DNA of 64,000 nucleotides from Paracoccus gahaiensis (lineage in GTDB: Bacteria > Pseudomonadota > Alphaproteobacteria > Rhodobacterales > Rhodobacteraceae). The notes beneath the pieces are model-generated. The model was not told the DNA's origin and did not search any database. It saw only the letters and a list, made by a program, of their open reading frames with translations. The stretch is from NCBI RefSeq assembly GCF_005048225.1, contig NZ_SUNI01000006.1, positions 124,001-188,000 of the forward strand, given 5' to 3'. The position numbers and the translations under genes are program-made. The first letter of the stretch is position 1, and each line of letters starts with the position of its first letter. Shown piece by piece: positions 20,480 through 26,939 of the stretch.

Positions 20480-21262
20480 ATGTCCGATCTCGATTGTCTC
20501 ATGATGGCGGCGCTCGGTCTTGCGGATATTGCGGCGGAGATCTCCGCCCAGGTTTGGAGCGGCGATCCTGCCGTGACCTCGAAACCGGATGGCTCTTCCC
20601 TGACCGAGGCAGACCTGCTCATCGAGGCGCGGTGGCGGGAGCAGATCAGGCGGCAGTTTCCAACGCATGGCATTCTGGGCGAGGAATATGGTTCCGACAC
20701 TGGCAGCAGTGCCTTCACCTGGGTGCTGGACCCAATCGATGGAACGCGCCAGTTCGGGGCCGGGCTCTTGAATTTCGCGTCGCTGATCAGCCTGTGCAGA
20801 GACGGCCTGCCGGTCCTGGGGATCATTGACCTGCCCGTGCCGGGTGCACGCTATGTTGCAGCGGAAGGGAAGGGCACGCGCTTCGCGGGCCGTTCCGTGC
20901 GCAGCAGCGCGTGCCGGGATCTGGCGAAAAGCGTGATCAGTCTGGCCAACCCGGACAGCTTCCGGACGGAGAGTGTCCCGGGCTACGACAGCCTGCGTTC
21001 GACCGGGCATGTGCGGGTCTTCGATGGCGGCGCTCCGGCCTATGGCGCCCTTGCCCGAGGGCTGGTCGACATCTGCCTGAACGGCGACGATCTGGATGCC
21101 TACGATATCTGCGCCCTGTGCCCCGTGGTGCAGGAGGCCGGAGGCAGGATCACCGACTGGAGGGGGCAGCCCCTGTCTCTGGCGTCACGAGGGGCCATCG
21201 TCGCCAGCGCCTCCCCCGAACTTCATGCCAAGGTTCTGGATCGGCTCTTGCAGACTGTCTGA
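20480..21262 (+). CDS. Inositol-monophosphatase-family phosphatase (HisN-like)
   Basis: A 260-residue magnesium-dependent phosphatase. The metal ligands are in GEEYG and DPIDGTRQF; the third motif is DDLDAYDICALCPVVQEAGG. The family dephosphorylates inositol phosphate, histidinol phosphate or 3'-phosphoadenosine phosphate; the length and overall pattern are closest to HisN-like enzymes, but the substrate is uncertain. It stands alone between a divergent EamA gene and a convergent operon. By eye its codon use is a little less GC-biased than its neighbours, a possible sign of transfer. Confidence 0.85.
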   Translation: MSDLDCLMMAALGLADIAAEISAQVWSGDPAVTSKPDGSSLTEADLLIEARWREQIRRQFPTHGILGEEYGSDTGSSAFTWVLDPIDGTRQFGAGLLNFASLISLCRDGLPVLGIIDLPVPGARYVAAEGKGTRFAGRSVRSSACRDLAKSVISLANPDSFRTESVPGYDSLRSTGHVRVFDGGAPAYGALARGLVDICLNGDDLDAYDICALCPVVQEAGGRITDWRGQPLSLASRGAIVASASPELHAKVLDRLLQTV

Positions 21263-21323
21263 CCGGCGCCTTGTCCCGCAGCGTAGTCATCGCATGTCCT
21301 TCTGAGGAATGCGCCCCGAACTG

Positions 21324-21347
21324 AAAAGGCCCCGCAACGGCGGGGCC
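21324..21347 (-). terminator. Terminator of the DUF3618 operon
   Basis: On the minus strand GGCCCCGC, loop CGTT, GCGGGGCC is followed by TTTTC. It lies 25 bases beyond the end of the DUF3618 gene and would also face the convergent phosphatase gene. Confidence 0.75.
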
Positions 21348-21372
21348 CTTCCGGGGTTTGAGGGCAGTCGTC

Positions 21373-22440
21373 TCAGACGGTTGACGTTCCCGTCGAACCG
21401 GATGTCTTCGTCGCTCCGGTCGTTGCCAAGGTGCTGGGCGTGCCCGAGGCGGCGGGACGTCCCGACGGTCCGGCGTCCGATGGCGCCTTGCCTGCGGTGT
21501 CCTCGGTCAGCTCGTCCTTGGCGGCGGCGACCACGTCCGAGGCGGCGGACTTGGCCTCGTCGAGGCCCGCGGAGACGGCATTGGTCACGCGGCTCTTTTC
21601 CTCGTGATAGACCGCTTCGGCCTCGTCGAAGAGCTGGTCGCGGTACTCGCCCAGCAGCTCGTCCTCGCGCCGGGTGCCCGGCAGCAGGGCGCCCAGGGCC
21701 GCGCCGCCGATCAGGGCCAGCGCGCCGAACAGCAGCGGCTCGGAATCGTAGCTGCGGGCGACCTGGCGGTTGGCCTGGGACATCTGGCGGCGGGCGGCGT
21801 CGCTGGCATCCAGCGCCTTGTGGCGCGCGGTCTCGACCCGGCGGCGGGCCTCGTCGCCCAGTCCCTCGGTGCCTTCGCTCAGGCGGTCGCGCAAATGGCG
21901 GGCCTGATCGCCCAGGCCGGAGGTGCCGTCGCTCAGGCGGTCGCGCAGGTGGCTTGCCGTCTCTTTCGTCCTGTCCATCATGCCATGCTCCTTGCTGGGT
22001 CCGGTGGTCTGACCGGAGGCTGTGCCGGTCGTCGCCGGGCCATGGTCCGAGGCCCAGCCCGGAGGCGGGGCCACGGGCCGGGGCGCGCGGGCCGGGGCCG
22101 GCGCGGCGGGTCGGGGCGACACGGCCGGGGCGCGGTCGGGACGCACCGGTCGGTCGTCCGACGACTGGCCGAGACGATGCACCGGGTCATGGCCGCGCCC
22201 GAAGATCAGCCAGGCCAGCCCGATGCCGGTCAGGCCCAGGGCCACGGGATTGGCGCGGGCGGCGGTGCTGGCCGCCTCGGCCCAGTCCGCGCCGTTCTGG
22301 CGGACCGAGCCGGTCAGGCGGCGCGACAGTCCGTCCAGCGACAGCTCGCCCTGCAGGTCGTCCAGGGTGCGGCGCAAAGCCTCGCGGTCCTTCTCGATCT
22401 CGTGTTCGATATGGTCGGGGGTGTCAGTGTCATGCGTCAT
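21373..22440 (-). CDS. DUF3618 domain envelope protein with internal repeat
   Basis: A 355-residue protein. Residues 11-40 (IEHEIEKDREALRRTLDDLQ) are a DUF3618 domain. A hydrophobic segment at about 65-81 follows, then a Pro/Ala-rich linker (100-130). Residues 164-181 and 182-199 are an almost perfect 18-residue tandem repeat (HLRDRLS-GT-GLGD-AR). A second hydrophobic segment (LLFGALALIGGAALGALLPG) and a charged helical tail close it. Function unknown. It overlaps the holin-like gene by 11 bases. The trio appears to be stress induced through the promoter at 23514. Confidence 0.8.
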   Translation of the reverse strand: MTHDTDTPDHIEHEIEKDREALRRTLDDLQGELSLDGLSRRLTGSVRQNGADWAEAASTAARANPVALGLTGIGLAWLIFGRGHDPVHRLGQSSDDRPVRPDRAPAVSPRPAAPAPARAPRPVAPPPGWASDHGPATTGTASGQTTGPSKEHGMMDRTKETASHLRDRLSDGTSGLGDQARHLRDRLSEGTEGLGDEARRRVETARHKALDASDAARRQMSQANRQVARSYDSEPLLFGALALIGGAALGALLPGTRREDELLGEYRDQLFDEAEAVYHEEKSRVTNAVSAGLDEAKSAASDVVAAAKDELTEDTAGKAPSDAGPSGRPAASGTPSTLATTGATKTSGSTGTSTV

Positions 22441-22831
22441 GATAGGCTTCCTTCACCGCGCTGGCATCGCGCTGGACGTTTTCGACCGTGCGCGTCGGCA
22501 TGAGGTTCTCGGGCGCCAGATCGGCCATGCCCTTGCGCAGCAGGACATAGGCGAGGATCGCCAGGACCACGCCCACAATCACCGCGCTCCAGATCGGGCC
22601 CAGATCGGTTTCGGCCAGGGCGGCGACCAGGGCCACGGTCAGCACGTTCAGGGTGACGATGCCCAAGACGGCGGCGGCGACGATCATGCCCAGACCGGCG
22701 CCGGCGCGGCCGAGGTTCTGGCGCATCTCGGCCTTGGCCAGGGTGATCTCCTTGCGGACCAGATCGCCCGAGAGGCGGAGGGCGTCGGCGGCGAGCGCCG
22801 CGGGGTTCTGCGGGCGGACGGGATCAGTCAT
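22430..22831 (-). CDS. Phage-holin-superfamily membrane protein (DUF1469-like)
   Basis: A 133-residue protein with an amphipathic N-terminal helix (ADALRLSGDLVRKEITLAKAEM), two strong membrane segments and a charged tail. This is the pattern of the chromosomal holin-superfamily III/DUF1469 proteins, which in alphaproteobacteria usually sit between a nutrient-deprivation protein and a DUF3618 protein. It is unlikely to be a real lysis holin, as no phage genes are near. ATG 22831 follows GGGAGGAACC on the minus strand. Confidence 0.85.
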   Translation of the reverse strand: MTDPVRPQNPAALAADALRLSGDLVRKEITLAKAEMRQNLGRAGAGLGMIVAAAVLGIVTLNVLTVALVAALAETDLGPIWSAVIVGVVLAILAYVLLRKGMADLAPENLMPTRTVENVQRDASAVKEAYHDA

Positions 22832-23432
22832 GGGTTCCTCCCTTGCCGGGCAGGCCCGTGGGGGACGCGGCGCCGGTCGGCACCGGGCGGGCGGCATCGG
22901 GGGTCGTGCCGGGGGTGGCCGAGGTCGAGGCGGTGCCTGCGGGGCTGACCCGGGCGCTGTCGCCCGAGGGCGCGCGGCGGATCATCTCGGAGGTTCCGAA
23001 GCCGCTGGTGTTGGCGGGTGGCGTCGAGGGCGTGGCACCGGCGCGCAGGAAGCGGATGGCGGCAAAGCCCGCCAGCGCCGAGAGGCCCAGGAAGGCGCCC
23101 GGCTGGCGGCGGGCGAAGCCGCGCACATCCTCGACCATCTGGGCGGGATCGGTGGAGGTCAGGCTGCCCGCCGCGCTGCTGACGCTGTCGGCGGCACGAT
23201 CGAACATCGTGGCGATGGGCGAGTCGGGGTCGATCTCGGACCCGGCCTTGCGCAGGCCCGCGGCCACGCTTTCGGCGCGTTCGGCCAGGCCTGAGCGCAG
23301 GTCCTGCTCGCGGCGCGTGACCTCGTCCTTGACGCTGCCGGCAAGGCGCGCGGCCTGGTCCGTGGCCTGGGAGGCGAGGCCGTCCGTCGCGGATGCGGCC
23401 GTCCCTCGGCTGTGGGTGTCGTCGGTGGTCAT
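22824..23432 (-). CDS. Nutrient-deprivation-induced-type protein
   Basis: A 202-residue protein with a long helical, charged N-terminal half (QAARLAGSVKDEVTRREQDL), one hydrophobic stretch (FLGLSALAGFAAIRFLRAG, about residues 120-138) and a low-complexity Ser/Thr/Pro/Gly tail. I recognise the arrangement from the first gene of the alphaproteobacterial operon labelled nutrient deprivation-induced protein, holin, DUF3618. The start at 23432 has GAGGAG upstream; the open frame continues but without homologous character. An EcfG-type promoter lies 82 bases further up. Confidence 0.75.
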   Translation of the reverse strand: MTTDDTHSRGTAASATDGLASQATDQAARLAGSVKDEVTRREQDLRSGLAERAESVAAGLRKAGSEIDPDSPIATMFDRAADSVSSAAGSLTSTDPAQMVEDVRGFARRQPGAFLGLSALAGFAAIRFLRAGATPSTPPANTSGFGTSEMIRRAPSGDSARVSPAGTASTSATPGTTPDAARPVPTGAASPTGLPGKGGTHD

Positions 23433-23513
23433 CTGGCATCTCCTCGGTCTTGGGGCCCGGGGGCGCGCCGGCGGGTCGATCCGGCGCGTCCCTCGGGTCT
23501 GGATGGGGCGCTG

Positions 23514-23538
23514 AACCGGCGAAGGGGCGAAATGTTCC
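23514..23538 (-). promoter_or_regulatory. Candidate EcfG promoter of the holin/DUF3618 operon
   Basis: On the minus strand GGAAC (23538-23534), 16-base spacer, GGTT (23517-23514). The expected transcript start is about 70 bases before the first gene of the trio. Confidence 0.65.
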
Positions 23539-23566
23539 AATGGGGGTCCGGTGGCGGGGCCGGAGC

Positions 23567-23616
23567 GGGGGTTGTGCACCCCCGCACCCCCGCAGGATAT
23601 TTGCGCCAAGATGAAT
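23567..23616 (+). repeat. Dispersed intergenic hairpin repeat, copy 2
   Basis: GGGGG, TTGTGCA, CCCCC hairpin, then CACCCCCGCAGGATATTTGCG and CCAAGATGAA. It matches the repeat at 8261-8316 in hairpin, C-run, TATTT core and purine tail. It lies between divergent genes, oriented towards the DUF1622 gene. Confidence 0.65.
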
Positions 23617-23704
23617 GGGACGGCAGGGGCTGCGGGCGCGCGTGCAACTTCGCGGGGGCGGGGGCGTTGGCGCGGGGAATTTCAGGACGAGGAGGGGCCG
23701 GGGC

Positions 23705-24088
23705 ATGCAGACGGACGATCAGGTCGTGTTTTCGCTGTCCGAGCATCTGGGGCGGCTGGCCATGCCGCTGGAATGGCTGGTGGTGCTGATCGAACTGTTC
23801 GCGGTCGCCATCCTGATCCTGGGGATCGTGCGGTTCCTGAGCTGGTTCCTGTCGGGCGAGGTGCTGCGGCGCGAGGCCCATGACCGGGATCATCAGCTGA
23901 ACCGGGGGCGGCTGGCGCTTGGCCGGCATATCCTGTCGGCGCTGGAGGTTCTGATCGTGGCGGACCTGATCCGCACCGTGCTTCACCTCAGCTTCGACAA
24001 CATCCTGCTGCTGGGCGGGCTGGTGCTGATCCGGTCCTTCATCTCGATGAGCCTGGAATACGAGATGCGGGCGCTGGAGAAGGCGTGA
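23705..24088 (+). CDS. DUF1622 family membrane protein
   Basis: A 127-residue protein with three predicted membrane segments and the family stretch GRLALGRHILSALEVLIVADLIRTVLH. DUF1622 proteins are small inner-membrane proteins of unknown role. The ATG at 23705 follows a strong AGGACGAGGAGGGG. It is read towards the nepR gene, which is on the opposite strand 24 bases beyond its end. Confidence 0.85.
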   Translation: MQTDDQVVFSLSEHLGRLAMPLEWLVVLIELFAVAILILGIVRFLSWFLSGEVLRREAHDRDHQLNRGRLALGRHILSALEVLIVADLIRTVLHLSFDNILLLGGLVLIRSFISMSLEYEMRALEKA

Positions 24089-24112
24089 CGGGACGAGATG
24101 GGGCGGGACCCC

Positions 24113-24280
24113 TCAGCCGTGGTCGGCCTCGCGGGCGCGGGCCAGGGCCTCTTGCAGGCGCAGGGCCAGCTCGCGAAGGCGCGGGGGAATGTCCTCGCGG
24201 GCGACCTCGGACATGAGGTCCTGCATGGCGCGGTCCAGATGCGGATCCGCAGGCGAAGTCTTGTCGTGATCGGTCATCAT
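24113..24280 (-). CDS. nepR: NepR-type anti-sigma factor
   Basis: A 55-residue protein whose core LDRAMQDLMSEVAREDIPPRLRELALRLQEAL fits NepR: two short amphipathic helices joined by a Pro-containing turn that wrap around EcfG. It lies divergent from the EcfG gene, the typical place. NepR holds EcfG inactive until the sigma-mimic PhyR binds it under stress. Two adjacent ATGs (24280 and 24277) are possible starts after GGGGAC. A GGAAC-N16-GGTT promoter lies about 170 bases upstream. The protein is shorter than many NepRs but keeps the whole core. Confidence 0.82.
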   Translation of the reverse strand: MMTDHDKTSPADPHLDRAMQDLMSEVAREDIPPRLRELALRLQEALARAREADHG

Positions 24281-24451
24281 GTCCCCGGCTGTCCTTTTTC
24301 CGTCTGGTCGCACGCGTCCCGCCGTCTGTCACGCCCTATAACATCGGTGCACGGGCAGATCATGTCACATTGTGGTTGGTCCTTCGGGGTTTGCACCGCA
24401 GCGGGACCGCAGACGCATCGGCGTCCGGGCCGCTGCGGATGAGGGGCCTGC

Positions 24452-24476
24452 AACCGGCCCGCCCGTTCGATGTTCC
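24452..24476 (-). promoter_or_regulatory. Candidate EcfG promoter of nepR
   Basis: Minus strand GGAAC (24476-24472), 16 bases, GGTT (24455-24452). It would give a leader of roughly 160 bases before nepR. This and the ecfG promoter occupy most of the 340-base gap between nepR and ecfG; I see no further gene in that gap. Confidence 0.5.
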
Positions 24477-24557
24477 CGGTCCCGCCCTGCGGACCCCCCG
24501 GCATCGGCGGGATCCGGCCTGAGCGGGGCCGCGTCGGGCAGGGATGCGGACCGGGAT

Positions 24558-24583
24558 GGAACCCTGCGGCGACCGTTCCGGTT
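24558..24583 (+). promoter_or_regulatory. Candidate autoregulated EcfG promoter of ecfG
   Basis: GGAAC at 24558-24562, a 17-base spacer and GGTT at 24580-24583, about 38 bases before the ecfG start codon. Position and spacing suit an autoregulated EcfG promoter. Confidence 0.55.
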
Positions 24584-24620
24584 TGGTCTGGCAGCACATA
24601 CCCAAAGGGGCGCCGCAGGC

Positions 24621-25094
24621 ATGTCCGACAATATCATGGAATACATCCCCGCCTTGCGCGCCTATGCGCGATCCTTGTGCGGGCGGGCGCATGATGCCGA
24701 CGATCTGGTTCAGGAGACCCTTCTGAGGGCCATCGAATATGCGGACCGCTACAAGCCCGGCAGTCATATGCGGGCTTGGCTGTTCACCATCATGCGCAAC
24801 CGCTTCTACACCACTGTCAAGAAATCGGCGCGCGAGCGGACCGGAGGGGCGGATTGCGTTTCGGGGTCGCCCATCTCGCAGCCGGGGCAGGAATGGTATC
24901 TGCGCCACCGCGAGCTCTGCGACCAGCTCGAGAGGATACCGGCCCATTACCGCGAGGCGCTGGTGCTGGTCTCGGTCCTGGGGGAAAGCTATATCCGCGC
25001 CGCCGAGGTGATGGACTGCGACATCGGCACGGTGAAAAGCCGCGTGAATCGCGCGCGGGGCCTGCTGCGCAAGGCGCTGGAACCCGAGTTCTGA
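24621..25094 (+). CDS. ecfG: EcfG-type general stress sigma factor
   Basis: A 157-residue ECF sigma factor. Region 2 is YIPALRAYARSLCGRAHDADDLVQETLLRAIEYADRY plus MRAWLFTIMRNRFYT; region 4 is LPAHYREAL-like (IPAHYREALVLV) with the helix-turn-helix AAEVMDCDIGTVKSRVNRAR. This fits EcfG, which redirects RNA polymerase to GGAAC-N16/17-CGTT promoters during general stress. The divergent nepR gene and several such promoters in the window support the call. The start at 24621 has only a modest upstream GGGGCGCCGCAGG. Confidence 0.9.
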   Translation: MSDNIMEYIPALRAYARSLCGRAHDADDLVQETLLRAIEYADRYKPGSHMRAWLFTIMRNRFYTTVKKSARERTGGADCVSGSPISQPGQEWYLRHRELCDQLERIPAHYREALVLVSVLGESYIRAAEVMDCDIGTVKSRVNRARGLLRKALEPEF

Positions 25095-25199
25095 CCTTGA
25101 GGCGGGCCTCGGACCTGGCAGGGGCTGAAAGCCTGTCGCCCGACACGGCTCCGGAACTGTGCCTAGAGAGTTAACTTATCGCAAATCTCTTTCGATTTT

Positions 25200-25242
25200 C
25201 AACTTGTGCAAACAAATGTTCTAGAACGACACGTTCAAGTTG
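25200..25242. promoter_or_regulatory. Nested inverted repeats in AT-rich regulatory region
   Basis: CAACTTG (25200-25206) and CAAGTTG (25236-25242) are perfect inverted arms. Inside them lies the palindrome GTTCTAGAAC (25218-25227), overlapped by GAACG-ACA-CGTTC (25224-25236). The surrounding 25165-25260 is clearly AT-richer than the rest of the window. It is probably an operator/promoter for the sigma-like gene at 25284; the binding protein is unknown. Confidence 0.5.
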
Positions 25243-25283
25243 TTTCTTATGGTCTTCCGACGACTGGAAGGAAGGCGCGACCG

Positions 25284-25724
25284 ATGATTCCCCAACCCGA
25301 TTCCAATCTGACAACCTATGTTCCCGCGCTGCGGCTTTATGCGCGCGTGCTGTGCGGCCATGCCGGGACGGGCGACGGGCTGGTCGCCTGGTCGCTGCAC
25401 CGGGCGGACGAGCTGGCCCGGCGCCAGTCGGACGAGACCTGCCGGTTCATGTGGCTGCTGTCGACCCTGCGCGACCTGCATCGCAGCGGCATGCTGGACC
25501 GCGCCTCGAACCTGCCCTGCCCGAAGGAGGTGCCGGGGCAGGAGGATCTGGCGCTGCTGATGACGCTGCCCCCGGCCGAGCGCGAGGCCCTGACCCTGGT
25601 GCGCTTCATGGGCTGCACGCAGGCGGATGCGGCGCGGATCATGGATGTCGCCCCCGAAACGATCGGGCGGCTGCTGGCCCTGGCCCGCCTGCGCATGGGC
25701 GACAGGCCGATGGGGTCCGCCTGA
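25284..25724 (+). CDS. Degenerate ECF-sigma-like protein, possible sigma mimic
   Basis: A 146-residue protein whose start (LTTYVPALRLYARVLCG) mirrors that of EcfG just upstream (MEYIPALRAYARSLCG). Both sigma regions can be traced, but region 2 is eroded (DGLVAWSLHRADEL against DDLVQETLLRAIEY) and the recognition helix reads APETIGRLLALARLRM instead of DIGTVKSRVNRARGLL, losing the basic residues that contact DNA. This resembles the sigma-like domain of PhyR without a receiver. It could be a stand-alone anti-anti-sigma factor, or a divergent ECF paralogue. ATG 25284 follows GGAAGGAAGG. Confidence 0.65.
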   Translation: MIPQPDSNLTTYVPALRLYARVLCGHAGTGDGLVAWSLHRADELARRQSDETCRFMWLLSTLRDLHRSGMLDRASNLPCPKEVPGQEDLALLMTLPPAEREALTLVRFMGCTQADAARIMDVAPETIGRLLALARLRMGDRPMGSA

Positions 25725-25795
25725 CCGGCCGGGAACATCGCGGGTTTCAGGGGGTTTCTCCTTCGGAAGCGACCCGGCCGACCGACAGGGCCGCG

Positions 25796-26554
25796 ATGAA
25801 ACGGAGGCAAACGATCGATAATCTCTTGGCACGCAAGTTGGGGCAGGTGATCCGGCTCTCGGCGACGGATCTGCATCTTCTGGACGGCCTCGTGGAGGGC
25901 TCCTACGAGGTGGCCCATGGCGAGGACATCATCAAGCAGGGCGACACGCCGCGCTTCGTCCATCTGGTGCTGGACGGCGTCGTCTGCCGCAACAAGGTGC
26001 TGCCCAATGGCGACCGGGCCATCGTGGGACTGCTGCTGCCCGGCGATCTGTGCGACCTGCACATCGCGATCCTGGGAAGGATGGACCACAACATCTCGGC
26101 TTTGTCGGATTGCCGGATCGTCGATATCCCGCATCGCAAGGTCGCCGAGATGACATCGAATTCGCGGCAGCTGTCGATGGCTTTGTGGTGGGCGACCTTG
26201 GTGGACGAGGCGATCCTGCGCGAATGGCTGGTGGGTCTGGGCCGGCGCCGGGCGGACCGCCGCGCCGCGCATCTGCTGTGCGAGATCCTGGCGCGGCTGG
26301 AGGCCGTGGGCCGGGGGCAGGACCGCATGGTGCCGCTTGGGCATCAGCAGCTGGCTGATGTTCTAGGCATCACCTCGGTCCATCTGCACCGGGTGCTGGG
26401 GGTGCTGAAGTCGCGCGACCTGATCGCCCAGCAGGACCGGCGCATCCTGGTGACGGACATGGCGGGCCTGCGCGATTACGGGCAGTTCGATCCCGACTAC
26501 CTGCATCAGGACGACAACCTCAGTCCGCTCGCCGAGTGGGTCCTGGCCGGCTGA
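25796..26554 (+). CDS. Crp/Fnr-family transcriptional regulator
   Basis: A 252-residue regulator: cyclic-nucleotide-binding-like jelly roll (about residues 20-140; IIKQGDTPRFVHLVLDGVVCRNKVLPNGDRAIVGLLLPGDLCDL) and a C-terminal winged helix (GHQQLADVLGITSVHLHRVLGVLKSRDLI). No N-terminal cysteine cluster for an FNR iron-sulfur centre is visible, so oxygen sensing by that route is unlikely. It lies 71 bases after the sigma-like gene and its last 35 bases overlap the convergent response-regulator gene. Confidence 0.9.
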   Translation: MKRRQTIDNLLARKLGQVIRLSATDLHLLDGLVEGSYEVAHGEDIIKQGDTPRFVHLVLDGVVCRNKVLPNGDRAIVGLLLPGDLCDLHIAILGRMDHNISALSDCRIVDIPHRKVAEMTSNSRQLSMALWWATLVDEAILREWLVGLGRRRADRRAAHLLCEILARLEAVGRGQDRMVPLGHQQLADVLGITSVHLHRVLGVLKSRDLIAQQDRRILVTDMAGLRDYGQFDPDYLHQDDNLSPLAEWVLAG

Positions 26555-26939
26555 TCCCGGGGGCGACCGGAACCCGGTCGCCCCCGAACAGCAGCCGGGC
26601 GCAGCGCTGCAGGTCGACGGGCTTCTCGCACAGCGGAACGTCGCGATAGGCGGCGGCGATCGCCCGGTGGTCATAGCCCGAGGCGAAGATCACCGGCACG
26701 CCCTGCGCCCGCAGCCGGTCCACCACGTCATAGGACATGGCACCCCCCAGATTGATGTCGACCACCGCGCCGTCCAGCCGTGACGTCCGCGCGATCAGGT
26801 CCAGCGCCTGATCGACGCTGGCCGCCGGGCCCACGACCCGCGCCCCGGCCAGATCGAGGGCGGTCGCCAGATCCTCGGCGGCGAAGTAATCGTCCTCGAC
26901 CAGCAGGATGTGCCGGCCTGCAAGACCCGGCGCGCTCAC
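26520..26939 (-). CDS. Single-domain response regulator
   Basis: A 139-residue receiver: acidic pocket ILLVEDDYFA, phosphoacceptor Asp near residue 61 in VVDINLGG, and the conserved lysine in CEKPVDL. There is no output domain, only a short basic tail. It overlaps the start of... the HWE kinase gene end by 4 bases (ATGA-type junction at 26936-26939) and is surely its partner. It might be a phosphate sink or shuttle for the general stress pathway. Confidence 0.9.
   Translation of the reverse strand: MSAPGLAGRHILLVEDDYFAAEDLATALDLAGARVVGPAASVDQALDLIARTSRLDGAVVDINLGGAMSYDVVDRLRAQGVPVIFASGYDHRAIAAAYRDVPLCEKPVDLQRCARLLFGGDRVPVAPGISRPGPTRRAD

Noticed and set aside
22430..22831. Phage lysis holin
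   Set aside because: No other phage gene is near and the gene sits in the common chromosomal nutrient-deprivation/DUF3618 operon.
25352..26554. A longer version of the Crp/Fnr protein starting at 25352
   Set aside because: The first 148 codons overlap the sigma-like gene in another frame and are low-complexity; the regulator fold begins at the ATG at 25796.
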